Positions 1-9,811 are shown, counted from the first letter of the stretch. The stretch is DNA of 10,000 bases from Magnetospirillum sp. (GCA_020217035.1 JAIWOG010000096.1:1-10000); one strand, 5' to 3'. The notes: generated from the sequence alone by a model not told the origin. Program-made: numbers and translations.

Positions 1-1776
<1,776 letters not shown>

Positions 1777-1781
1777 GACGA

Positions 1782-3838
<2,057 letters not shown>

Positions 3839-3872
3839 GAGCACACCAGAAAGGCCAAAGCACAAAACGGTC

Positions 3873-3911
3873 CGCCCGAAGCCCCACCGGTTGGGTGGAC
3901 GGCTCCGGGCG
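3873..3911 (-). terminator. Bulged 16-bp hairpin before secG (possible attenuator or weak terminator)
   Basis: Read on the minus strand, CGCCCG-GA-GCC, a two-base GT bulge and CCACC pair with GGTGG-GGC-TT-CGGGCG around a 5-base CAACC loop. This gives 16 bp if one G-U pair is allowed. Five bases later comes TTTT (3864-3867), followed by GTG rather than a longer T run. The structure could end part of the tpiA transcripts or form a structured leader for secG, whose start lies about 35 bases on. Termination has not been shown. Confidence 0.45.
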
Positions 3912-3934
3912 CCCGAAACATTCGACGGCGTTTT

Positions 3935-3959
3935 TAGCCCTCCGCGCTGCGGATGGCTA
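3935..3959. repeat. Dyad symmetry near a TATACT box, secG upstream region
   Basis: On the plus strand TAGCC-ct-CCGC-gct-GCGG-at-GGCTA is a near-perfect 25-base dyad. On the minus strand it directly follows TATACT (3964-3959), a good -10-like hexamer, so it would cover a start site if that promoter is real. No convincing -35 hexamer is seen 16-18 bases upstream. It may be an operator or a leader hairpin; both are guesses. The run of T (plus strand, 3931-3935) lies before the dyad in that direction, so it is not an intrinsic terminator. Confidence 0.3.
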
Positions 3960-3969
3960 GTATAAAGTT

Positions 3970-3993
3970 GCCGTCTTCATACCATATGTCGGC
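3970..3993 (-). terminator. Weak hairpin just after tpiA
   Basis: Six bases after the tpiA stop codon, the minus strand reads GCCG-a-CATA-tgg-TATG-aaga-CGGC, a broken hairpin followed by AACTTTATA. The stem is interrupted and the T content downstream is low, so at best it is a weak terminator or a 3' stabilising structure. Confidence 0.25.
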
Positions 3994-3998
3994 AGACT

Positions 3999-4757
3999 TC
4001 AGCCCGCAGCTTGAGCAATCGCCCAGAAATCGTCCACCTTAAGCGCGGCGCCGCCAATCAGGCCGCCATCCACGTCGGGCAGGGCCAGCAGTTGGACGGC
4101 GTTGTCGGGCTTCATGGAACCGCCGTACAGGATACGCATCTTGCCGGCTTCCTCGGCGCCGACCAGCTTGACCAGTTCGGCGCGGATTGCGGCGTGCACT
4201 TCCTGGGCCTGGTCCGGGGTGGCGACACGCCCGGTGCCGATGGCCCACACCGGTTCATAGGCGATCACCGTGTTTTCGGCATTGGCGCCGGCGGGCAGAG
4301 AACCGCGCAACTGGCTGGTGTTGACCGCGATGGTCTGGCCGGCGTCACGCTGGGCCAGGGTTTCGCCGATGCAGACGATGGCGACCAAGCCGGCGGCCAA
4401 GGCGGCCTCGGCCTTGGCCTTGACCTGGGAATCGGTCTCGGCATGGTCGGTGCGGCGCTCGGAATGGCCCAGGATAACGTAGGAGCATCCCACATCCTTC
4501 AGCAAGGCGGCCGAAGTGTCGCCGGTATGGGCACCGGACACCTTGGCATGGCAGTCCTGGCCGCCCACCGCCACCGGCGACCCGGCGACCGCAGCGACGG
4601 CGACGCCCAGCAGCGGGAAAGGCGGGCAGATCAGCATCTGGCAGGCCAAAGCGGGGGCCGACTTGGCCTTGGCGGCGATGCCTTGGGCCAAGGCGGTGGC
4701 GTCGGCCACCAGGCCGTTCATCTTCCAGTTACCAGCGATCAGCGGAATGCGGCTCAT
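3999..4757 (-). CDS. tpiA: Triosephosphate isomerase
   Basis: Interconverts dihydroxyacetone phosphate and glyceraldehyde 3-phosphate in glycolysis and gluconeogenesis, in the cytoplasm. The 252 residues match the family length. The catalytic residues are in place: Lys12 in GNWKMNG, His98 in ILGHSERR and Glu168 in the signature AYEPVWAIGTG (166-176). The phosphate-gripping loop follows, then YGGSMKP (211-217) and GGLIGGAALK. The ATG at 4755-4757 was chosen because it begins MSRIPLIAGNWKMNG and has GGAAGG shortly upstream; the open frame continues 65 codons further, but across promoter and terminator sequence. It heads the tpiA-secG-pyrG-kdsA-eno run. Confidence 0.97.
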   Translation of the reverse strand: MSRIPLIAGNWKMNGLVADATALAQGIAAKAKSAPALACQMLICPPFPLLGVAVAAVAGSPVAVGGQDCHAKVSGAHTGDTSAALLKDVGCSYVILGHSERRTDHAETDSQVKAKAEAALAAGLVAIVCIGETLAQRDAGQTIAVNTSQLRGSLPAGANAENTVIAYEPVWAIGTGRVATPDQAQEVHAAIRAELVKLVGAEEAGKMRILYGGSMKPDNAVQLLALPDVDGGLIGGAALKVDDFWAIAQAAG

Positions 4758-4813
4758 GGTGCTTCCTTCCCCTTGGTGGAATTTCGTGTTGGCCGGCGTA
4801 TAGCACCAACCTG

Positions 4814-4841
4814 GTCTTAGGTCCAAAAGAATGCATGTCAA
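4814..4841 (-). promoter_or_regulatory. Candidate sigma-70 promoter for tpiA
   Basis: On the minus strand a perfect TTGACA (4841-4836) is followed after 16 bases by TAAGAC (4819-4814), a weak -10 match (3 of 6). A second -10-like hexamer, TATACG, lies closer to tpiA at 4803-4798, but its -35 would be poor. One of these probably drives tpiA. The TTGACA begins 3 bases after the preceding hairpin. Confidence 0.45.
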
Positions 4842-4844
4842 ATG

Positions 4845-4874
4845 AACGGGCGGGCCGTTGCCGACCCGCCCGTT
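4845..4874 (-). terminator. 10-bp perfect GC hairpin ending the decayed sulfur locus
   Basis: AACGGGCGGG and CCCGCCCGTT form a perfect 10-bp stem around a 10-base loop, 19 bases after the last stop codon of the decayed locus (4894). The tail on the minus strand is TTCATTTGAC, a poor T run, so termination may be partial. The next transcription signal (TTGACA for tpiA) follows at once, which fits a boundary between two units. Confidence 0.6.
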
Positions 4875-4893
4875 CCCCGGCGCGGCAAGGCGC

Positions 4894-5052
4894 TTAACCG
4901 TGGGCCATGGGTACTCCCTTGCCGATGACCACGGCGCGACGCCGAAGCGCACACGAGAACGACAACATGAAGCGTAGCGATTCCTGGGTTTCCGGCTTGG
5001 ACAGCATCTTGATGGTTCCCATCAATCCGGGCGAGGACGCCGGGATGGAGCA
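4894..5052 (-). pseudogene. C-terminal remnant resembling a DUF1641 protein
   Basis: The last 52 codons of an open frame that ends in TAA at 4894-4896. They include MGTIKMLSKPETQESLRF and MLSFSCALRR. This resembles the end of DUF1641 proteins, where a loop and a Leu-rich helix of the kind 'LLKALRDPEVQRGLGFLL' recurs; these proteins are often encoded near sulfide:quinone-oxidoreductase-like flavoproteins. The match is from memory of the family pattern and is tentative. It is fused in frame to the flavoprotein remnant upstream, as if one deletion had removed the flavoprotein's end and most of this gene. The last 15 or so residues match nothing I recognise. Alternatively the whole stretch is just a diverged flavoprotein C-terminus. 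Confidence 0.4.
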
Positions 5053-5322
5053 TTCGTCGATGGCGGGCGGGGTCTGGTAGTTGAACCAGACATAAATGCT
5101 GGTCGAGAAGCCGGTCTCGATGGAGCAGAACGCCTTGCCGTCGTATTCCTGCGCCCAGCGGCGGTCCAGCACGCGGGATTGTTCGCGGACCAGTTCGTAC
5201 TCGGGCATGCGGCCGAACGGCACGTACAGCAACCCGGGCTGATACATCTGGGTGTCGCTGGCCCCCAGCATGGTGATGGTGACGGCGCCAGAACGCAATT
5301 GGGCACCCAACTGGCGACCCAG
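5053..5322 (-). pseudogene. Sulfide:quinone oxidoreductase-like flavoprotein, ends joined, middle deleted
   Basis: About 90 codons carrying both ends of a sulfide:quinone-oxidoreductase-like FAD protein. The first part reads GRQLGAQLRSGAVTITMLG then ASDTQMYQPGLLYVPFG, matching the N-terminal region of these enzymes after the FAD-binding GxGxxG (typically 'D..D.H.YQPG.L.VPFG'). After VREQSRVLDRRW it jumps to YDGKAFCSIETGFSTSIYVW and FNYQTPP, matching the C-terminal 'G...CF.ETG.G....FDYE.PP' block. A whole protein is about 400 residues, so roughly 300, including the redox-active cysteines, are missing. There is no start codon of its own, the FAD motif is gone, and the frame differs by one from the TusA-like frame upstream. 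The family normally oxidises sulfide or related sulfur species at the membrane quinone pool; this remnant cannot do so. Confidence 0.7.
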
Positions 5323-5468
5323 GCGGGAGTGTCGTTGACCGAGCCCTTGTCCGAGGACAACACCTCGACCTCGTCGCTCACCATGGCCAACTTCAGCGCG
5401 GCGATAAGCTCCATCAGCGGCCCGGGGCAAAAGGAACCTCGGGCGTCGACGGCCTGACGTTCAGCCAT
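5313..5468 (-). pseudogene. TusA-family sulfur carrier, C-terminus lost
   Basis: The ATG at 5466-5468 has GGAG 9 bases upstream and begins MAERQAVDARGSFCPGPLME. The CPGP motif with Cys14, the persulfide-carrying residue of TusA/SirA proteins, is intact, followed by LIAALKLAMVSDEVEVLSSD and SVNDTPAWVA. After residue 52 the family pattern stops where a normal protein of about 75-80 residues would have its last strand. The frame then runs on through out-of-frame flavoprotein sequence to a stop at 5022, so any product would be 148 residues with a meaningless tail of about 96. TusA proteins pass sulfur to partners such as DsrE. The upstream DsrE-like frame continues into this one without a stop, so the two were either once fused or have lost a stop. 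Confidence 0.75.
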
Positions 5469-5882
5469 TTCCACTTCTCCCGACAGAGTGATCAATTCGC
5501 CTTCTTCGGCATCAGCCAGAAACATCGCCTACCCGGCGTGGCCGTCGAACAACCCTTCCACCGGGTCCTTTTCGGCATCCCAATGGTTCAGGTCGAGGAC
5601 CAGCGAACAGGCCCATATCTGCATTTCGCCCAGCATCTGGCCTTGCTCGAACAATCCCATGGCGTCGGGGACGTTCTTGGTGACGAATTGCTGGTGGAAA
5701 TAACCGCCGTGGTAGCGTTGTTCGGCTCACAGCCCCCGGCGGAAGGCCAGGATGGCGTTCGTGGTGATGAACACCTGGACTGGCCGGTCGGAAACCGCGG
5801 CGACGGATGCGATCATCGCGGCAAGCTGGATCTTTTCATGCTCGTCCGTGGCAAGCATGATGAACAATGGCTTGGAAGCCAT
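5469..5882 (-). pseudogene. DsrE-family sulfurtransferase-like gene with two in-frame stops
   Basis: From the ATG at 5880-5882, with a strong GGAGGGAG 6 bases upstream (5889-5896), one frame encodes a DsrE-like protein: KPLFIMLATDEHEKIQLAAM, then VQVFITTNAILAFRRGL, then a TGA (5729-5727), then AEQRYHGGYFHQQFV, NVPDAMGLFEQGQMLGEM, QIWACSLVLDL with the conserved Cys, VEGLFDGHAG, a TAG (5531-5529), and AMFLADAEEGELITL. Family-like sequence on both sides of each stop, with no frameshift, shows recent point inactivation. The full length would be 138 codons. DsrE proteins carry sulfur on a Cys and work with TusA, encoded next. Translation from the start would give only 51 residues. Sequencing error at two separate sites is possible but less likely given the decay downstream. 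Confidence 0.72.
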
Positions 5883-5910
5883 GATTTGCTCCCTCCGGGT
5901 CGAGGCATTT

Positions 5911-5952
5911 CCTTATTTCATGATGACATAATATACATTTTTTCTAATATGA
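5911..5952. promoter_or_regulatory. AT-rich divergent spacer, likely promoter region
   Basis: A strongly AT-rich stretch in otherwise GC-rich DNA, between the DsrE-like pseudogene (minus) and ppiD (plus). On the minus strand it contains overlapping -10-like TATATT/TATTAT hexamers about 45-55 bases before the DsrE-like start, with no clear -35. On the plus strand TAATAT is similarly suggestive. It could still serve the decayed locus, ppiD, or both. Confidence 0.35.
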
Positions 5953-5983
5953 CGCCATCCGCCGTTGCCCGAGCAAGCGTTTT

Positions 5984-6003
5984 CGTCGCCAGCCCTGGCG
6001 ACG
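5984..6003. repeat. 9-bp perfect inverted repeat in the ppiD upstream region
   Basis: CGTCGCCAG and CTGGCGACG face each other across a 2-base centre, about 100 bases before the ppiD start. TTTT precedes it and no T run follows on the plus strand; on the minus strand A residues follow. It is therefore not a terminator. The near-continuous 20-base palindrome is the shape of a dimeric regulator site or a short hairpin in the ppiD leader. The function is unknown. Confidence 0.45.
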
Positions 6004-6103
6004 GCAGCAATAGGCAGTTGCGGCCCCCGCCCCCCCCTCTTATGATGCCGACCACTTTGCCTGGGCGGTCCCCGCCCGGACTCTCACCATTTTGCCGGAC
6101 GCC

Positions 6104-7978
6104 ATGCTCGATTCATTCCGCAACGCTTCGAAATCCTGGATCATCAAGTTGCTGTTCGGCCTGCTGGTCGTCAGCTTCCTCGCCTGGGGTGTCGAGGACG
6201 TGGTCCGCGGCGGCCTGTTTGGCCGCGGCCCCGCCATCAAGGTCGGCGACCGCGAAATCACCGCCGCCGAAGTGATGAACGAATTCAAGCGCGACATGGA
6301 CGTGCTGCAACCGCAATTCGGCGGCAAGCTGACCACCGCCGACGCTCGCCGGTTGGGCCTGCTGGATCGCACCATCGACACCATGGTGACCCGCACCCTG
6401 ATCGACAAAGCCGCGTATCGTCTTGGGCTCACCACTTCGGACCAAGCGGTGGTCGACAAGGTGGCGGCCGAGCCGACGTTCCGCAACGAATTGGGGCAAT
6501 TCGACCGCGACCTGCTGCGCCGCGCCCTGGCCCGCGCCGGCTGGTCGGAAGACGAGTTCATGCGCCAGGAGAAGGCGAACATCGTGCGCACCCAGTTGGC
6601 CGAGGCGTTCGGAGGCGGTGTCACCGCCCCCGGCCTGCTGACCGACCCATTGATCCGCTGGAACCGCGAGACCCGGGTGGCCGAGACCGTGTCCATCAAG
6701 GCGGCGGCCATGCCGCTTCCGGCCAATCCGGACGCCTCCACCCTGGAAGCCTATTACAAGGCTAATTCCACCAGCTTCATGGCCCCCGAGTTCCGGGCCG
6801 TCACCGCCTTGCTGCTGCGCTCCAGCGACGCCGGGCGCGGCATCGAGATCACCGACGACATGGTCGCCGAAGCCTACAAGTCCCGCGAGGACGAGTTCCA
6901 CACCCCGGAACGCCGCACCATCAGCCAAGTGGTGTTGGGTGACGAAGGACTGGCCGGGAAAGCCGACGAAATGATCAAGGCCGGCAAGGACCTGACCGCC
7001 ATCGCCAAGGACCTTTCGGTCAGCGTCGTCGATTTGGGAGCCGTGGAAAAGGGCGACCTGCCGGACGAACTGGTCGAGCCGGTCTTCACCGCCAAGCAGG
7101 GTTCGTTGACCGCGCCCATCAAATCCGCCCTGGGCTGGCACGTGGTCAAGGTCACCCAGGTGACGCCGGAAAGCGTGCGCAGCCTTGACCAGGTCAAGGC
7201 GCAACTGGCCAAGGATCTGCTGGCCGAGAAGTCGGTGGACCGTCTCAGCGAATTGGCCAATCAGGTCGAGGATGCCTTGGGTGGTGGCGCCACCTTGGAA
7301 GAAACCGCCACCCGCTTCCAACTGCCGCTGATCCGCGTCGCCGCCATGGATGCCAAGGGCCGCTCGCCCGCGGGCAAGCCCGTCGCCGAGGTCCCGACCA
7401 GCGAATCCTTTCTGGACGTGGCCTTTCACACCGAACAGGGCACCGAAAGCCAGTTGACCGAGATCGACAACGAAGGATTGTTCCTGTTACGCGTCGATTC
7501 CGTCACCCCGCCGCAGCCGAAGGCCCTGGCCGAGGTTCGCGCCGAGGTGCTGGCGGCCTGGCAGGCCGATCAGCGCCGCGACGCCGCCAAGCAACTGGCC
7601 GACAAGATCGTCGACAAGGTGAAGGCCGGCGAGTCGCTGGCCAAGGTGGCCGCCGCCCATGCGCTGAAGTTGGAGAAAACCACCCCCTTCACCCGCGAGG
7701 GCGGTGACGGCATCAAGCTGCCCCCCGCCATCGTCTCGGCCCTGTTCGACGGCAAGCCCGGCACCACCGCCAGCGCCGCCAGCCGCGACGGCTGGATGGT
7801 CGCCCAGTTGGACACGGTGATCGCCTTCGATCCCAAGGCCGATGCCAAGGTCGCCGAGCAAATTCGTCAACGCACCACCAACGCCGTCGCCGTCGACCTG
7901 GTTGACCAGTTGATCGCCGCGTTACAAGCCGACATCGGCGTCAAGGTGGACCGTAGCCAATTGGCCAGCGAAGAATGA
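6104..7978 (+). CDS. ppiD: Membrane-anchored periplasmic folding factor, PpiD-like (parvulin/SurA-N type)
   Basis: Helps newly exported proteins fold at the periplasmic side of the Sec channel; the family is anchored in the inner membrane. The 624 residues match PpiD. The N-terminus MLDSFRNASKSW, then one membrane helix (about 12-30, WIIKLLFGLLVVSFLAWGV), then a SurA-N-like helical chaperone region (about 35-180), is the family plan. A parvulin-type peptidyl-prolyl isomerase domain lies at about 271-353, with PERRTISQVVL, a Lys/Ala-rich segment and a LGWHVVKVTQV end. A second, degenerate repeat fills the C-terminal half. The ATG at 6104 was chosen over an in-frame TTG at 6092 because family proteins start ML.S.R; neither has a strong Shine-Dalgarno sequence. 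The stop overlaps the trpE start (ATGA), so the two are translationally linked. Whether the isomerase domain is active cannot be told here. Confidence 0.9.
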   Translation: MLDSFRNASKSWIIKLLFGLLVVSFLAWGVEDVVRGGLFGRGPAIKVGDREITAAEVMNEFKRDMDVLQPQFGGKLTTADARRLGLLDRTIDTMVTRTLIDKAAYRLGLTTSDQAVVDKVAAEPTFRNELGQFDRDLLRRALARAGWSEDEFMRQEKANIVRTQLAEAFGGGVTAPGLLTDPLIRWNRETRVAETVSIKAAAMPLPANPDASTLEAYYKANSTSFMAPEFRAVTALLLRSSDAGRGIEITDDMVAEAYKSREDEFHTPERRTISQVVLGDEGLAGKADEMIKAGKDLTAIAKDLSVSVVDLGAVEKGDLPDELVEPVFTAKQGSLTAPIKSALGWHVVKVTQVTPESVRSLDQVKAQLAKDLLAEKSVDRLSELANQVEDALGGGATLEETATRFQLPLIRVAAMDAKGRSPAGKPVAEVPTSESFLDVAFHTEQGTESQLTEIDNEGLFLLRVDSVTPPQPKALAEVRAEVLAAWQADQRRDAAKQLADKIVDKVKAGESLAKVAAAHALKLEKTTPFTREGGDGIKLPPAIVSALFDGKPGTTASAASRDGWMVAQLDTVIAFDPKADAKVAEQIRQRTTNAVAVDLVDQLIAALQADIGVKVDRSQLASEE

Positions 7979-9501
7979 CCATGCCCGCCCGTCCCGATTT
8001 CGCCAGTTTTTCCCAAGCCTATGACGCGGGCAAACCGCAACTGGTCTGGAAAACCCTGGTCGCCGATCTGGAAACCCCGGTGTCCGCCTTCATGAAACTG
8101 GCGGGCGGCCAGCCCCATTCCTTCCTGCTGGAATCGGTGGAAGGCGGCGCCGTGCGCGGACGGTATTCGGTTCTGGGCATGAAACCCGACCTGTTGTGGA
8201 AATGCGTCGGCAACATGGCCTGGATCAACCGCGACGCCCGTACCGACAACGACGCCTTCCAGCCCTGCCGCATCGCCGAAACCCACGGCACTCTCGCAAG
8301 CCTGCGCGCCCTGGTAGAAGAAAGCCGGGTCGATATTCCGCCGCATCTGCCGCCCATGGCCGCCGGCCTGGTCGGCTACATGACCTATGACACCATCCGG
8401 TTGGTGGAAAAGCTGCCGGACAACAACCCGGACACCATCGGCATTCCCGACGGCATCTACATGCGCCCGACGGTGATGGCGGTGTTCGACAACGTCAACG
8501 GCACCTTGACCGCCGTGGTTCCGGTGTGGCCACGTCGGGGGGTGGATTCCCGCGTCGCCTTCGAGTTGGCCCAGGAGCGGCTGAATTTCGTGGTCGAGGC
8601 GCTGGAACGGCCGCTGCCGCAAGTCCTGGCCCCGGCCGACCGTGCCAGCCACGCCCCCAATCCGGTGCCGTCGATGACGCCCGAGGAATATTGCGACAAG
8701 GTGCGCAAGGCCAAGGAATACATCGCGGCCGGCGACATCTTCCAGGTTGTCCTCAGCCAACGTCTGGCGGTGCCGTTCAAATTGCCGCCCTTCTCGCTGT
8801 ACCGAGCGTTGCGGCGGATGAATCCCAGCCCGTTCCTGGTCTACATGAATCTGGGCGGTTTCCAACTGGTGGCGTCCAGCCCGGAAATCCTGGTGCGTCT
8901 GCGCGACGGCAAGGTCACCATCCGCCCCATCGCCGGTACCCGCAAGCGCGGCATCGACCAGGCCGAGGACGATTCCCTGGCCGCCGACCTGATGGCCGAC
9001 CCCAAGGAACTGGCGGAACATCTGATGCTGCTGGATCTGGGGCGCAACGACGTCGGCCGGGTATCGAAGATCGGCTCGGTCAAGGTCACCAAGAAGATGT
9101 TCGTCGAGTACTACTCGCACGTCATGCACATCGTTTCCAACGTGGAGGGCGACATCCGCGAGGATTGCGACGCCATGGACGCGCTGATGGCCGGCTTCCC
9201 CGCCGGCACCACTTCGGGCGCCCCCAAGATCCGCGCCATGGAGATCATCGACGAATTGGAGCCGGAACGCCGGTCGTTCTATGCCGGCTGCATGGGCTAC
9301 ATCTCGGGCAACGGCAACATGGACACCTGCATCGCGCTGCGCACCACCCTGATCAAGGACGGCACCATGTACGTCCAGGCGGGGGCCGGAATCGTCGCCG
9401 ATTCGGTGCCCGAGAACGAACACGCGGAATGCATGAACAAGGCCCGCGCCCTGGTCCGGGCGGCGGAAGAAGCATTGGAATACACGCTTTCCCGTCAGTA
9501 A
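7975..9501 (+). CDS. trpE: Anthranilate synthase component I
   Basis: Uses chorismate and ammonia (supplied by the TrpG glutaminase) to make anthranilate, the first committed step of tryptophan synthesis. The 508 residues match the family. LLES (51-54) is the tryptophan feedback element. The chorismate-binding domain (about 235-500) shows PIAGTRKRG (318-326), HLMLLDLGRND (349-359), GTTSGAPKIRAMEIIDELE (411-429) and YAGCMGYISGNGNMDTCIALR (436-456). The ATG at 7975 overlaps the ppiD stop by 4 bases; an ATG two codons on is a possible alternative start. No trpG follows: a terminator and a convergent gene come next, so the partner must be elsewhere. The TrpE call over the related PabB or aromatic synthases rests on length, the feedback motif and overall sequence. 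Confidence 0.96.
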   Translation: MTMPARPDFASFSQAYDAGKPQLVWKTLVADLETPVSAFMKLAGGQPHSFLLESVEGGAVRGRYSVLGMKPDLLWKCVGNMAWINRDARTDNDAFQPCRIAETHGTLASLRALVEESRVDIPPHLPPMAAGLVGYMTYDTIRLVEKLPDNNPDTIGIPDGIYMRPTVMAVFDNVNGTLTAVVPVWPRRGVDSRVAFELAQERLNFVVEALERPLPQVLAPADRASHAPNPVPSMTPEEYCDKVRKAKEYIAAGDIFQVVLSQRLAVPFKLPPFSLYRALRRMNPSPFLVYMNLGGFQLVASSPEILVRLRDGKVTIRPIAGTRKRGIDQAEDDSLAADLMADPKELAEHLMLLDLGRNDVGRVSKIGSVKVTKKMFVEYYSHVMHIVSNVEGDIREDCDAMDALMAGFPAGTTSGAPKIRAMEIIDELEPERRSFYAGCMGYISGNGNMDTCIALRTTLIKDGTMYVQAGAGIVADSVPENEHAECMNKARALVRAAEEALEYTLSRQ

Positions 9502-9506
9502 ACGAC

Positions 9507-9533
9507 AAGGCCGGGATAGCTCCCGGCCTTTTT
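9507..9533 (+). terminator. Intrinsic terminator of ppiD-trpE
   Basis: AAGGCCGGGA and TCCCGGCCTT make a 10-bp perfect stem with a 4-base loop, and the stem runs into a TTTTT tract (9529-9533). It starts 6 bases after the trpE stop. It also sits after the convergent copper chaperone gene, but the T tract is poor in that direction. Confidence 0.92.
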
Positions 9534-9537
9534 CAAG

Positions 9538-9738
9538 TCACACGGCACCCTGAAAATCGAATCCGGCGCCGTCCACCGCCTTCTTCACCTGGGCTTCCTC
9601 GGCGCCGTCCACGGTGACCGTCGCCGTGCCCAAGTCGATGGTGACGCTGGCCGCCGGCGCCTCGGCCTTGATGGCCTGCTCCACCGAACGGGCGCAGCCG
9701 CCACAGGTCATGCCGCTCACCTTGTAGGTCGTGCTCAT
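9538..9738 (-). CDS. copZ: Copper chaperone, heavy-metal-associated (HMA) domain
   Basis: A 66-residue single-domain HMA protein that should bind Cu(I) in the cytoplasm and pass it to a P-type copper ATPase. GMTCGGC (9-15) holds the metal-binding Cys12 and Cys15; the rest follows the ferredoxin-like fold, with VTIDLGTATVTVDG as the second strand pair and KKAVDGAGFDFQ at the end. AGGAG lies 7 bases before the ATG (9736-9738). A CueR-type promoter is seen upstream, which favours copper over mercury (MerP proteins also have a signal peptide, absent here). No copper ATPase is in the window, so this gene appears to stand alone. It converges with trpE; the stops are 36 bases apart. Confidence 0.92.
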   Translation of the reverse strand: MSTTYKVSGMTCGGCARSVEQAIKAEAPAASVTIDLGTATVTVDGAEEAQVKKAVDGAGFDFQGAV

Positions 9739-9770
9739 GGATATGCTCCTGATGGGATCGTTCTACGCCT

Positions 9771-9801
9771 AGAATGAAGGTTCCACCCACTGGAAGGTCA
9801 A
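9771..9801 (-). promoter_or_regulatory. CueR-type (MerR family) copper-responsive promoter of the copZ gene
   Basis: On the minus strand TTGACC (9801-9796) and CATTCT (9776-9771) are separated by 19 bases, the long spacer typical of MerR-family promoters. Within it, ACCTTCC-AGTGGGT-GGAACCT (9798-9778) has the 7-7-7 layout of the CueR site at E. coli copA (ACCTTCC-N7-GGAAGGT). The left half is identical and the right half differs at two bases. The start of transcription should lie about 25 bases before the copZ start codon. Copper induction through CueR is inference; no cueR gene is in the window. Confidence 0.8.
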
Positions 9802-9811
9802 GACGGAACTG

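Noticed and set aside
3839..3998. Possible tRNA or small RNA gene beside secG, as found next to secG in some bacteria
   Set aside because: The hairpins do not form a cloverleaf, and no T-loop GGTTCGAAT or acceptor pairing was found.
5727..5729. TGA in the DsrE-like frame as a selenocysteine codon
   Set aside because: A second, TAG stop occurs later in the same frame, neighbouring genes are also broken, and no clear hairpin was seen directly after the TGA.
5538..6275. Plus-strand frame opposite the DsrE-like remnant, running through the spacer into ppiD
   Set aside because: It overlaps family-like minus-strand sequence, a divergent promoter region and the ppiD start; it has no recognisable domain.
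6113..7429. Minus-strand frame (438 codons) opposite ppiD, and a similar one (7867-9423) opposite trpE
   Set aside because: Shadows of strongly supported plus-strand genes; repetitive Gly/His/Asp composition and no motifs.
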